64,000 nucleotides of DNA from Pelomyxa schiedti (lineage: Eukaryota; Evosea; Pelobiontida; Pelomyxidae), in assembly GCA_020536535.1 (NCBI GenBank), contig JAHLWZ010000615.1:673-64672 (forward strand), written 5' to 3'. Of the stretch, positions 1 to 12,900 are shown in pieces. A program made the position numbers and the translations under genes. The notes beneath the pieces are model-generated. The model saw only the letters and a program-made list of their open reading frames with translations. It had not been told where the DNA came from and ran no database searches. Every line of letters begins with the position of its first letter. Position 1 is the stretch's first letter.

Positions 1-77
1 TCACAATACATTTGTATGGTCTCGGTGACTTTGTCCTGCAGGGGTACTGTTTTAATCTTGAAGGGTAAGGGGGGACA
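1..77. repeat. Partial duplicate of an IFT172 exon/intron fragment
   Basis: These 77 bases match 6809-6885, in the same orientation, at all but one or two positions (a T/G difference near base 32, then divergence after the GGGGGGACA stretch). The matching copy lies inside the minus-strand IFT172 gene and spans the end of one intron and part of the next exon. The copy here sits alone at the window edge, just upstream of the first plus-strand gene, and may extend beyond the window. It has no visible function. It could be a real local duplication or an assembly artefact at a contig end. Confidence 0.9.
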
Positions 78-118
78 GCAGCGGAGATGGGGGGCAGAGC
101 GTGGGGGCACAAAAGAGC

Positions 119-2763
119 CATGACGGTAGGGAGAGTGACTGTTCATAATGAAAATTCTCAAGTGTTCTTGGGTGGTTCTTGTGGTGGTGGTGGTGGTGGT
201 TATCGGTCGCAGTTGGTTGTAATGTGTTACTCTAAAAACCAATCAAAACAATAGATATCTACACTGATATTGTTGATGACCTGGTGCAGGAAGTGGATGA
301 CATTCTTGGTTTTTTTTTTCCCCCAAAAAATAACCTTACCAAACTTGGCCAGGGGACCAGCAACCTCCGAGTCCTAAGCTTCCTTCACCTGTGTCCACAT
401 TGAAAAATCCATCATTAGGGTCAGCTCCCCCAGTGGTTCCAAAATCCGCTTCTCCCACTGCCGTCCCACAAGTCTCTCCCATGTCACCAAAACATCCTGA
501 TCCTGTCTCCACTTCACAGCCACAAGAAATTCCCTCCTCCCCAAAACCTGAGCCTGCCCCGATTGTAGTACCCACTGCCTCCCAGCTTGCTTCAGCAGCC
601 AAACCCCCAACCATTGTTTCGAAGCCTTCTCTTGGAAACCTTCCACCTATTAACGCCAGTGTGTCATTCTCCCCCTCCCGTTGAAGAAATATTCGAATAA
701 TCTGAGAGATTAGGGAGACAAGGCTTGCCCCTGAATTTCACGCCTAGTACATCAGCAATCAGGTTTGTCGTTCTTAAATAATGCCACACTGAGTAGTTGT
801 GCAGTGCTACTCGTATTACTTCAGCTACAAATGAGGAGCACCACATACAGTCAGAGGGTACCTGTCATAACCCACTTATTCTTTCAGCTTAGTGTGATAA
901 AGAAATCGAAGAACAGCTATCTCCAAAAAGCAATGATTCGTTCCAAGACAGTACTGCACCCAAACCCATGACCAGTGAAACTTCACCTCGAAGTGGAGGA
1001 TCCCAAAATAACAACAGCAGTGGAAGTCAACATAGTTTACGATCAAAGGATAGCGATAAACAGGTTCCACCTCAGAATAGTGATAAACAGGTTTCACCTT
1101 TTCCAATAATTTTGAAGTTAATCAGCTGGCTGGTAGGAAGCAGAACATTCTTCACCAGAAAGCAAAGAGTCACATAGCAATGGGGCTGATGGACTACGAG
1201 TTTCGGGGCTAGGGAGTGGTGGGGGAAGTAAGACTCATTCAAAAACCTTCAAAGCACTAAGCAGTAGTGGACGATCAGCATCACAAGAGCACTACACCAT
1301 ACCTGTTACTGCGCAGATCCCAGCAAACGTTATTCGCGGGAGTGAAAAGCCTACAAAAGTAGAAGCAAAGCAGGCCACAAATACTGTTTCAACCGAGAAA
1401 CCAAAGCCTGAGCGTGCAAAGCAGGAAAACATCACAGAAAAAATGGAAAACACGGCAAAAACAAGAAGCAGTTCTAAAATTGTCACCCGAGAGGAGGAGC
1501 ACACTAGTGAGAATGAAATGAACCTGCAGGGTCCAACAGATTTTTCTGAGAGTAATCAGTTCTTGAGTTCCACCAACAATGAAGGTGACAGTGATGAAAA
1601 CCCGAGACCATCAGTTTCCTCTAAGCATCGCCCCAGGAAAGAATCTCCACATGCACATAAAATGAAGCCCAGTAGCAGCACAAGGAGTTCAAAAATTACT
1701 CCTCACGAATCGCGTAAATCAAACTCACCGCCTGACGATAGCACAAGCGGTCTTACACTTAGTGATCGGCACCAAAAACCAAAACCAAGAAACAGACCTT
1801 GCTCCAGCAGTGACAGCATGTCTCAACACTCTCATCACCAGATGAAGCACAACACACACCCACGTCCTACAACGCATGATGCTTCAACACAAACTCCACC
1901 CCTCACTTTTATCCCTCTTATGTTGGACGACACTGGAGAAGGTCAACCGAACAATATGAGTTTCCCTTCAAAAACAATGGCCACGCCGGTAATGCCATCT
2001 CAATATTTAAAAGAAATAGGGCAAATCCCATTTCGTCCCACTATGACACCGGAGTTTCTTTCTACTGGAGCAGCACACAATTGCCCATTATGTGTTAGTA
2101 GCAACTATGTTTCATATCATTCACTAAATCAAATAGTCTAGATTTACTACTTTTTCTGAAGTATCCAGTACAGCCCACATACCCAGTGCAACACACGTCC
2201 CAAGTGCCCCTCACCAACCGCTATATTCCTTTCCCTCCTCCAACCTAGCATCAACAAGAATGTCACTGTCACCCACACACTCTACTATAACCACCCCCAC
2301 CTCTCTCCTGAAATCCTCCTTGCACCCGTACACAACCGCGACAACATCACCCTCTCAGTTTCTCCCCAATGAACTCTCATACCACAGAACAAAGTACCGG
2401 TTTTTCCTCTTTTAACTTGGCTAACAACAGTACAGAAACTATCCCATCAGCTTAAATGCCGATCCTATTCGGGGACCTTACAGTTCCACTGACCCCTATA
2501 GGTTTTTTCCCACTTGTTTTCCATCCCCCCTTATGTTGAATTAAGGGTGCCTTTTCATATGTCACCCTACACCAGCCCAATGAAATTCTCTCCTGTAAGA
2601 ATTCCATTCCCCAATCCTAGATTAGATTAAAGCATTTTACTTAGGTCCGAACACCAAACCCCATTCCCCCCTACACAGCATCACAGTATCAAAGCACGCT
2701 GATGCGGACTCCAACCCGCACCACAGCACCTCCATATCATTTGTAAAGAGCTACTGTATTTAA
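119..2763 (+). CDS. Ser/Thr/Pro-rich low-complexity protein, function unknown
   Basis: I do not recognise this protein. The start at 119 (context gccATGacg) opens a short exon with a poly-Gly run from GGT repeats. It splices cleanly through introns at about 219-289 and 309-352 into a long Pro/Ser-rich exon. Later exons hold a near-tandem SDKQV motif (about 1050-1100), many Ser/Lys/His-rich stretches and a DASTQTPP motif near 1880. The 232-residue exon ending near 2141 probably splices on. Ser/Pro-rich frames continue to a likely stop at 2761-2763, only about 50 bp from the end of the convergent IFT172 gene. Most of the chain looks disordered, as in scaffold or regulatory proteins. The gene model after 2141 is uncertain. 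Confidence 0.55.
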
Positions 2764-2813
2764 AAAAGGCAGAGAGACATGAATTACACAAGAATTGTTG
2801 AAAGATTGTTTGT

Positions 2814-5800
2814 TTACATGTACATGGGTTTTTCTGGGTGTCCACACCATGGACACTTCTTCATTTTTACAACAAACTTGTTCCAGTCATCTTTACAAGC
2901 CTCTCGCTTGCACAAAGAACAAGCCACTTTAGCATTAGGTAGTACTGGGTAGCCTTGTGTCGGGTTAGAAGGAAGTATTTGGTTTTGTGAACTTGGATAC
3001 CTGTGACAATGCAAACAGGGAAGCAGGTGTTGCAACTAAAACAGACCAGGGAAGGCTCGAATACACTCGCCTTACATGAGGTGCAATCTCTTGTTGGTAG
3101 ATTTCCGGGGCTCACATCTGTCCCGTCACTGCCTGCTATCCTCTCCATGAGCCAATTGCGGAGCTCCTCTCGTAAGTTTGTCTTGGAGTTGTGAGAACGG
3201 GGAAAGGTGGTTAAGGAAAATACAGGTATCGAGTGTTGCTGTGGAACGGGGAGCTGTGTAGGGACATCAGTTCCTGCAAACTGTTCCACTTCAATTGTTT
3301 CTTTTTTTTTTTTTTTTTGGCTTGTAATTTTTTCTGGGTAATAAGGGAGGTACCATCTTTGTTGTCAATGGCCTCGGCTACATCGAGGTAGATATTAAAA
3401 AGGTAAATAGTGAGAGGCAGTAAGCCCGCCGTCTGTGAAAAGGTGAGCAGAGGCCAAAAATAAGGGGACTTACTTTGCATGCAGAACCTGCAAAGTAAAA
3501 TGCCTTATCAGCAGGAATAAACCCAATATAGCGGAGTAACGCAAGGGCTATTTTAGCAGATATTGCTGTCAAGTTTGCCTTCGTGGATAAGTTACAGCCG
3601 GACAAGTACGTTACACACAGCTTTACAATCATGATAGAGGTTTAAAAAGTGAGCAATGAGAGAACATCGTTCTAAGTCGTCCAAATCATTTTCTTCAAAC
3701 TGAAGCCTGGAAGAACTGAGGTCCGACACCTTGGAGTAATAAGTAAAGGTTTTTCGGCCACTTTTTTTTTTTTACCAATTGAGTGAGTACTTCCTTAAGG
3801 AGTGTAACCTCGTTTAGTTTTTCCTCAGTCCACTCAGAGTAAAATACCCGTTCTGCAAGCAACTGGGGGTTTCCTCATTAAAAAAAAGTATGTGTAGGGA
3901 CGTACCTTGAAAATATTGATATGGGCAGGGAAAGGAGTAACAGGATTATCAACAAACAGTTGGCACGCTTCACAGACCCTTGACTGGGAAAGTAAAAATT
4001 GTGCATACTCGGAGGAATACTGAGCAAGTAGCTCTGGGCTCTGATTGGGGTTTAAAAGGAAAAAGGCCCGAATTACTACTCTTTGACCTCTCTTTTGGCG
4101 AGCTCTATGCAAGCCTGCCAGTCCTGTGCCTCTGCATAAGCCTGGAGCTGAGCGGATACTATTGCTGCAGATTCACTGGGCATTTTAGTGTCTGCAAGTT
4201 CTTTTGCTTCTTTCCACATGGAAGCCTGACTTTTTGTTGGGAAAATCAAAAACCATGAGAATGTACCTGTGCATAAGTCATAATTGCTTGCTTTACATTC
4301 CCCAGTTCAAGATACAAAGCGGCAAGGGCGTCATATCTGCTTTGCTCCTGCAATTGTTGTGCTATGCTGTCTACAATGTCATCGAGCTGCGTTGGGTTCT
4401 GCTGTTGTACCTGAGCAAGTTGAGTTACAATATAAGGTTTTGCTACGATACTAATTTGGCGGCTTTGATGAAGTAAGAGGGATCTTTCCTCCCGGTTTGA
4501 AGCATGGATTCTATGGAAGAGGAAAACCTTCATTTCATTTTGTTAAAAAAAAAAAAAAAAAAACACATGTTTACTTTGATCCGGGTACTTTCCCACCAGA
4601 ACCTGCAGGAGCAAAAGACTGCAAGAAGTTAACTCCCTTTCAAATAGGACGCATCAAACCGGATACTCAGACACCAGTCTTGACACATCCCCATTCATTC
4701 CAGCATTTTTATACATTTCAATAGCTATATCAGGCTTATTTGCTTTTAAGTATGCATGCTCTGCTCTCAAGAAATCCTTCTGGTTTTCAGCACACCTGTA
4801 GAAATTAGTGTAGCACTATTTTGGCGTTCACTTACGATCCCTTTGCAAGAAATATGTCTTGGTGTGCTTCTGGACAGTACTGGTCAGCCACTCTGGCAGC
4901 ATTGTCCCAATCCTGTATATCATTGTACATTACAACTGCTGATCTTGGGTCTCCAGCTTTTAGGTATTCTTCTTCAGCCTAGAGCAACGTAAGTGGAAAC
5001 TCCCGTGTGGTGACTTACCTCAGCATAGTGCTTGTCTTGCTCGAGTTTTTCAGCATACCTCAAATACACTTCTTGCAGCAAGCTATAGCGGAAATAAGTA
5101 CACAATATTTGAATGGCTTGCCAACTTTTTGTTATTGTGTCCTTCAGCAATTTTTACAGCAAGATGATACATATCCTCATCCAGGGCTCGGTGAATAGCC
5201 TTCCAAAATTGAGTTGTAAAACTTAGGGTAAGTTCAGCATACATAATCTACTAGGTTATGGTTGAGCAACAGGTTAACGGCTGCCTCTCCCTTTAACACT
5301 TGCGCGTGGGCCCAACAGACATGGGCTGCAGCTTTGGGACCTGATGCCGAGTTGGCAACACGCATAGCATCAGCAAGTTGATTCATCTCCCGGTACCTGT
5401 ATTCCTATTAGATGTGTAGAAGTCAGAGGTCTCAACATTTGTACAGCCAGCTTCCAATTGCCACCTGCAATATAATACTTCTCGGCAAGTTTCACGTTTC
5501 CTTCTTGGGTGCATTGGCTAGCCTGGGAGAAATGTCATTTTGAAAACATGTTAGTAATGTGGGATACCAGTTCTTTGTAGGTTTCAGTAAGATTTTCTTT
5601 GTGATAAAGTGTTACCAGTCTGATAACATCATCATATCTGTGGGAGTTTTGATACATAGTGACGGCCTGAGAAGTTTCCTTAGCGAAAATTAAGAGACTC
5701 TCTGCCTCAGAAAATCTTCCTGAGTAACATTTACGGGTGTGCAAATGAAACATAAGAAATGACCTGCAGACTCCAAACGTTTAGCTTGAGTTTTATACAG

Positions 5801-8800
5801 CATTTTGGTTTCCTCAACACTTAAAAATCTTTTTTCATATTAGCCGTGGAAGATAGTTTACAAAGACAACTTTGAGGAAATTTCTTCTGCTTTTTCCCAT
5901 AGATTCATCTGAAGATACATATCAACAGCACCATGGTAGTCTTGTGCCTAAAAAAGTTAGAGCAGAACAGCTTGCCATTGGCACACTTTAGTAAAGCATT
6001 CCTCGGCAAGGTCAAAGGACTGAACCAAAACATAATGTTGAGCAATTTTGGAAAAATATGGCTTGGCCTGTTCTTTGTCTGACAAGCGTTCTGCAATTTC
6101 TTTTGCACGTGGCCACTAAGAGGTATTAGTGCCACTGGTAACAAACAGTTAAGTGCCTGGTTGGCTTCCATGGCACATTCCACTGCTTGTGTAAACATTC
6201 TGGCATCAATATAATGCGTAATGGCGTTCTCAAGTTGCCGCTGGCTGACCAGCCAATCTGCCCATTCCTACTACAGCTTAGATTGTTAACATGAATAGCA
6301 CACCTTTTCCATTTGCATTGCTTTCTCAGGGAAAACTTTTCGGCATAACTCGAGAAGTGGTTGAAATGCATTGCCTGTAAGGTAAGCTTGAAGAGCCAGA
6401 TCATTCATGTTTAGAACTCGGTACAAATCGCCGGCCTATGTAACGTTGCTGTGTGATAAAGGAAGTTCATACAGACCCTCTCATACAAGCCACTTTTCAT
6501 TAAAGCTTCTGCAATGCTCTTGACCACTGCGGTATCACTAAACATCTTGTTATCAATAACTATTCGTGCAGCACGTGCTGGTAGCCCTCCTTGAAGATAT
6601 AGTGTGACGGCAGTTTCAAGGTCGCCCTCCTTCTCCTTTAGCATTGCTATCTTTCGAATCAGGGTGTGGAGTGGTACATAAAATAGAACCTGCTTTTTCT
6701 TCCTGGGAGCTTTCAGTGAGCCATCTGTAGTAATAATCACGGAGTTCAGTAGCATCAGGGGTATTCCGCAAGTCGGCAACGTAAATTGCTTCCTCATATC
6801 TCTGTAAGTCACAATACATTTGTATGGTCTCGGTGACTTGGTCCTGCAGGGGTACTGTTTTAATCTTGAAGGGTAAGGGGGGACAATACGTGATCGAGAA
6901 GAGTCTTTTCAGCTGCTTTAAACTGTTTCTCCAGAATACTGAGCTCCACATTGGTAATGTACTGAGGCTCCCCTTTATTTAGCCTTCTATTTAGAGTCCG
7001 TAAATAATGGGCCCTGGAGACATTATTTAGAGCGGCATAGCATCTAATATCGGACTAAGCAGTATAACTATGAGCCCAACTAATAACCTTTCTGCCAAAC
7101 GAGTGTGTCTTTCTTGAAGGGTCAATGATGCAAGATTAGACCACATAGCCTCGAGTTCAGGTGACATTGTTAAGCCTTCTTTCTCTTGCATTGTCTCTAG
7201 CAACTCAACAGCCCTTATTTTTTTTTTTTTTTAATTGCAACGGTATTCATGAGGTGTGAAGTTTGTACAAATCATATTGCTTGGCCTCAATAGCGATTCC
7301 AAATTTGATTAACTCTTCATTCAAGAGAAGTGAAGTCTGACAATTTCCTGTAATCTTTTTAACTGGTTGTCTGGCGTTGTACAAATACCTTCATCTATGA
7401 GAACTTCTGTTCTGTTATCATCCCTCAGTACATCGAGTACATCGCCGTTTATGGGAATCATTGTGACATGCTCAGGGTTTTCTGTGGAATACCTGGAAGT
7501 ACTTAGATTTCATCCAGAAATGAGTAAAGACCATATACACAGGGTTCTTCTGTTTTGAGCCACAACAACGTCAGAGTCTGGGACCCATCTCACGAAACTA
7601 GTGGGAACCATGATAAATGAATGTGGGGTAGGAGAGAGGGATCAACGTGCAGTAGTTCAGGAGAGATGATCTAGTCTGGCTTTGAATGTCAAAAATGTGG
7701 AGACGATGTGTCCTGTCCCGAAAGAGTAATTTCTTTGCACTGGAATCCAGCTGTAAATAATTAAGTGGCAGACAAAGTGAGGACGGCTAACTTCAAGCCA
7801 ATCAATTGCTGAGTCAAGAGTTATACTAGCAACTGATCTTAATCCTAAATCATCAATCCGGATTGTGTGCAGATCCAGTAAATAGGCTATCTGCGGAAAT
7901 GAGAGATTGGCATTGTTACTATGCAAGTGACCTTTTTTACAACTTCTTTTTCTTGTTTCCCATCAATTACAATGGTACGTTCTAGCAGACGCATGCTAAT
8001 AAGATGTCGATGCACGAATTCGGTGCGAATTGCACCAAGTGGTTGCTTTGGGGCTCCATATCTTTGTTATGTGGGCCCAGTTAAAACATAGGTCACACTG
8101 CGACGTGACGTACTCTACAATTGAAAGCTCTCCAGCATTCAATATCATGCATACTTTTGGATTATCAAACAAAAATTTGTCACTGCCAGAAGAATTCCAA
8201 TAAATCTGTGTTAATGCCGTTAAAAGCCATGTCCTAATTCCGGGATAGAATAACCTCAGAAACTAAGTTTGTATTTATATCAGCACAGAGCAAGGACTCC
8301 GCGGTATAGGCAGTGACAAATCTATCTCGATGCACATTTATCTTACTGATCTCGAGAGTGGGTTTTGTTCTAAGAGTGCACTGCTTACCTGTGAATAAAA
8401 GTAGTTAAGCAAATTAAATTAAAGTGCAGAAAAATCATCGTTTTACAAAACCTGAAGAAATGGTCTTGACAGTCACTTGGGAAGGGCTGATAAAGACCAC
8501 TTGGAACTTGCCCTTAAGTACATATTGTTTGATGCTGGCATTGTAAATCTACTCTACGCTAAGTTCACCAAGAGACTAAATTAATGTACCTCCACAGCAC
8601 CACACAAAGAACCAACAACAAGCTTGGATCCATCTTTCTTAAAGCCAAGGGTGGTGATAGTATAAAGATTATTGACATCAACAATGAAAGAAATATCCCA
8701 CTGTCTGTGGCTCAGATTGAGTGTAAACACTCTCATCCTGGGAAAACTAAGAGTCTTCTAGTAGTAATATAACTACCGTGAGAAAGTTGCAAATACAATA

Positions 8801-9868
8801 CAGTGGCCACTTGGGCTCGAAACAGCAGCAGTGTAGTCTTTCTCTGAGCTATCACTTGTGTAATCAAAAGCTTGCAAAACTTGGCTATAATCATTGAAAA
8901 AAATGATCCGCTGATCACTTCCTCCAACAGCGATGTTTTCACCATAGGCAATTGCTGTGGGTGGGGAGGTATGTTTCCATGTATTTTCCTTGTTTTTCAC
9001 GTAGTTGGTTGATTACCACAAAGGAATGTGTCTACCTTTTGAAGGGACCCACCAAGTGAAGCCAATAAAATGAGAGTGCAATCAGCTAAGCCCACGATTA
9101 CTTTGCTTCTATTTGGAGATGTTGCCATTGCACAAACGTAGGACTCTCCTGAGATAACAACTTCAGGTCTATTATTTCTGCAGTGCCCAATTCTAACCTT
9201 GGGGACAAAAAATAAATTAGGGTTCTGGTGTGTTCCTGTTATTGCTACCTTCCCATCAGCAGAAGCAAATAACAAATCATCTTGTCTTGAACCCCATGCA
9301 AGTACAGTAACCGGCCCTCCTGTAAAGAACTTGTTGCATATAGTTTTTTTATCACCAAACTAGTTATGGTGAGAGGGATTCACCGAGTAGGAGACAGTGG
9401 AGGGAACAAGGGCAAAGCAAAACCTTGTAAACATAGACTATATTGTCACTTTGTCCTACAGCCAACCTACTTCCATCAGGTGAAAAGATAAGAGCCTTAA
9501 CTCCAAATGTGCGTGACTGAATTTTAAGCATTAATGGTTCATTTTCAACCCATAAGTCAAAGAAGGGAAAACTAAACTGATTCAGGGTCAGCAGGTCTCA
9601 CGCGAAATGCGTCGAGACGCTTGAAGTTTTCATCAAAAATTGCAACAAGGTGATCAGAGTATGCCACAGCCAATTTGTGGTCTTCACTCCACGTCACTGC
9701 ACATATCTATCCAAAGATTAAGTTTCGTGCGAATGGATGCCCGGCTCACGTGTCAGCACAAACACAAAAAAAAAAAACTAGTTGTTGAGTGCGGCTAGGA
9801 ATAACCACACGTACTCGATTGATGCTGTCAGATGCTGGACTTAGTGTTGTTGCATATTGCAAGTTCAT
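2814..9868 (-). CDS. IFT172: Intraflagellar transport protein IFT172
   Basis: Largest subunit of the IFT-B peripheral complex, which carries cargo along ciliary microtubules and helps turnaround at the tip. The N-terminus (ATG at 9866-9868) reads MNLQYATTLSPASDS and joins, after an intron of roughly 100 nt, to ICAVTWSEDHKLAVAYSD, the first WD40 blade. WD40 repeats run to about 7.6 kb, including IAYLLDLHTIRIDDL. Alpha-solenoid TPR-like helices follow (for example YELGNVKQAIMTYAQ, and LPARAARIVIDNKMF near 6.55 kb). Near the C-terminus LLRYIGFIPADKAFYFAG and VTGYPVL...DDWNKF are diagnostic. The tail carries several CxxC pairs. There are many short introns, some with long A/T tracts. It is divergently transcribed from the flippase gene 92 bp away. 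Presence of this gene implies the organism makes cilia or flagella. Confidence 0.93.
6809..6885. repeat. Source copy of the duplicated IFT172 fragment
   Basis: Internal part of IFT172 (exon coding VPLQDQVTETIQMYCDL plus adjacent intron) that is repeated nearly exactly at window bases 1-77. The coding context here is intact, so this is the functional copy. Confidence 0.9.
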
Positions 9869-9960
9869 TTTCCGTTGCTGCTCACCCCAAATGAAATCAC
9901 TGCAATTTTTTTCTCCTTTAAGGGCGGGAAAACGAAACAGCTCAACAACGGAACAGGAAA
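9869..9960. promoter_or_regulatory. Shared head-to-head promoter region (IFT172 / P4-ATPase)
   Basis: Only 92 bp separate the IFT172 start codon (minus) from the first ATG of the flippase gene (plus). Both 5' untranslated regions and the core promoters must lie here or overlap the first exons. I see no clear TATA box. The inference rests on spacing alone. Confidence 0.4.
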
Positions 9961-12900
9961 ATGATGAAAAGGGGGACGGCAGCGGCGACAGAGATGAAGC
10001 GCCGCGGTGGTGGCAGTCATGATGACGAAGAAGACACGTTGTTGCCAGGGGAATTTGACATGAGTGTTCAGGCTGACAGGAGCAATGTATCTAAACAACC
10101 ATCAATGGCCCACCTTCAATCCTTTTTGTTCCGTGGTGCTGTTATTCTATCATTGGGACTCAATAATTAATGACCCTGCAGAGAGCAAAGTGCTGGGTAC
10201 TTCTACTAATTATGACTTTTGACACTCTTATTTTGTTATCAACTGGTGTAGAGAACTGTGAAGCGCTGGTGGCTCAAACTCAGCTTGTTCACCACCACTG
10301 ACTACTGGTTGCAGCGACCGTTTGCCCGTAAAATAGCTTCTAGATTTGAGCCAAAGTACCTTGTGTGCCCAGTGCATTTATAACTCCGCCTCTTTCAGCA
10401 TGAAATTAACACAACTAAAAAGCCACGCACCTTGCCAATACCGACACCCATGGTAGAGCAGAAGAAATACCCTCCAAATATTGTACGAAATCAGCGATAC
10501 ACTGTAGTGTTATTCTTTATTTTTTCTTTTTCTGATTCAGTCTTGAAGCTATTGACATTTTTACCTCTTACTCTTTTTGGACAATTCAAATACTTTTATA
10601 ACATGTACTTCTTGGGAATTGCTCTCACTCAGTTTGTACCAATACTTAAAGTTGGTATGGGGAAGTGCCCTTCATACCACTGAACTCAAGCCCTTCAAGG
10701 TTACTTGTTTACATACTGGCTTCCTCTTATTTTTGTGTTGGCACTAGCCATTGCTAAAGATGCCTTTGATGATATAAAACGCTGGAAGCAAGATAAAGTG
10801 AGAGACCTTGTTTTGTTTTTTCCTAACATCTCCCAGCGTGCCAATAGCCAACAGTTCCAGAGAGTAGGAGGCGACGGCCGTATTTTACATGTCTCATCTT
10901 CTGATATAAAATGTGGTGACTTCATTTTAGTTGAGACAAATCAACGTGTATGTTTGTCACGTTCTGTACAAGCCCAATGTTCTTTATACCAGGTTCCTGC
11001 AGATATGGTTTTTTTGTGGAGCTCTGAAAAAAGTGGAACTGCTTTTATCAGAACAGACCAACTGGATGGTGAAACTGATTGGAAATTACGGTAACTTGTT
11101 TATTCAAATTCCCCTCTGAAGATATGTAGTCGCCCATTGACCCGCACACAAAAGTTGCCCAAGAACGATGTCTCGTCAATAGCAGCATCAATATATGGTT
11201 TCACATTTTAAATCATATTTCTAATAACATCTACCTGCAGTTGAAGAACCAAAAAAAGATATCTACTCATTTGTCGGAAAAGTCACCTATACCGATCCTT
11301 CCCATGCTCACGAAGAAGAACCAGTGACCGTCGATAACGTCATGTGGGCTAACACTGTTCTTGCTACAGGCAACAAAACCTCCAAAATCCTCCAAACTCA
11401 TTGCACTTCAACAAAAGGGCAAGTAATTGGACTCGTAATTTATACTGGACGAGAAACAAGAACAGCACTGAACAGAAATCAACCCCGTGCCAAAGCTGGG
11501 CAAACTGAGATGGATATTAACTTCCTTTCAAAAGTCCTCGTTTTTTTTTCTTTTTTTTAAATATGAAGTTCTGAATCAAGCAGGTTCTATTCGCTCTACT
11601 TGCTGGTTTATCTTTTCTCATGGTTGCAGTCACTGGCTTTTCAGGACTGTGGTTTGTAATGATTGTGCGATTCATGATTTTATTTTCTTCAATTATCCCA
11701 ATAAGGTACGGGTAACATAAGTGAATTCAAATAACATTTCTACAGTATGAGAGTAAATCTCGATATGGCTAAACTGCTTTATGCGCTACTTATAATGTGG
11801 GACAAAAAAATTCCAGGTCCTTCAGTGTAACAATACCCCACTGAGTACTGACGGGATACCAGGCACCATTGTTAGAAACAGTACAATACCCGAGGAGCTT
11901 GGAAGAATAAACTTTTTACTGTCAGATAAGACGGGCACTTTGACTAAAAATGGTGCGTCTTGTATGTCAATCGAATGTTTACTTTCAAAGATATGATATT
12001 TATGAGACTTCATGCCGGCTCGATGGCGTACACAGCGAAGGACATGGATGACATTCAACAACGTATTCAAGAGTCACTGGATGGGTCTGTTCAAGTTGCA
12101 GAGCATACTGCTACTTCTGTTGTGAAGCGATCTCAAAGCAGCACCTACCAGTTACTTGAATGTATACGCGCAATTGCATTGTGTCACAATGTAACACCAG
12201 TACTTGATGAAGACACTGGCGTAACAAACTACCAAGCTGCCTCTCCAGACGAAGTTGCACTAGGTACTCCTCAAAGATCTTGCCTTTTCTAACTCTATGC
12301 GCTCTATCCAGTCAAGTTCACTGAGCAAGCTGGAATAGCTCTAACATCTCGTGATTTAACAGAAATGGTGTTAACAACTCCAACCAAAGAGAAAGAGGTT
12401 AGAGCCGTAGAATCTAATTACCAAGTAGTGTTAACGGCATTCCTAGCGCTATGAAATACTTCAAACATTCCCCTTCTCGTCGGCAACAAAAAGAATGGGA
12501 ATTATAGTGCGTGACCACAGGGGAGTAATAACATTCCTCATGAAAGGTGCTGATGTAGTAATGGCCAAGATCATTAACAAAGAGAACAGTGAATGGTACC
12601 TCTCCCGCTCTTCTGTAAAGAAATTCATGGTACAGGGTATTAGAGGAGACTGAAAACATGGCCAGAGACGGGTTAAGAACTCTCGTTTTTGGGCGAAAAC
12701 ACCTGCACCCAGAGGAATATGATGAATTCGCACACAGGTAAATATACCATTCTATCACAAAATACATATCCTGAATCAGATTGCATGAAGCCAAGTGCTC
12801 GATGGAAAGCCGTGATTCGAATGTGCAAAGGGTGATTGAGAGTCTGGAAATTAATCTGGATACCCTATGTGTCACAGGAGTCGAGGATAAACTGCAGGTA

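Noticed and set aside
179-203. GGT microsatellite as a telomere-like or mobile-element repeat
   Set aside because: It is only about seven units, in frame, coding a poly-Gly run in the first exon of a gene.
11090-11145. Non-canonical (GT-AA or TA-AG) intron in the flippase after DWKLR
   Set aside because: Using the next AG (ATGTAG) as acceptor gives a normal GT-AG intron in phase, continuing [13 protein letters not shown].
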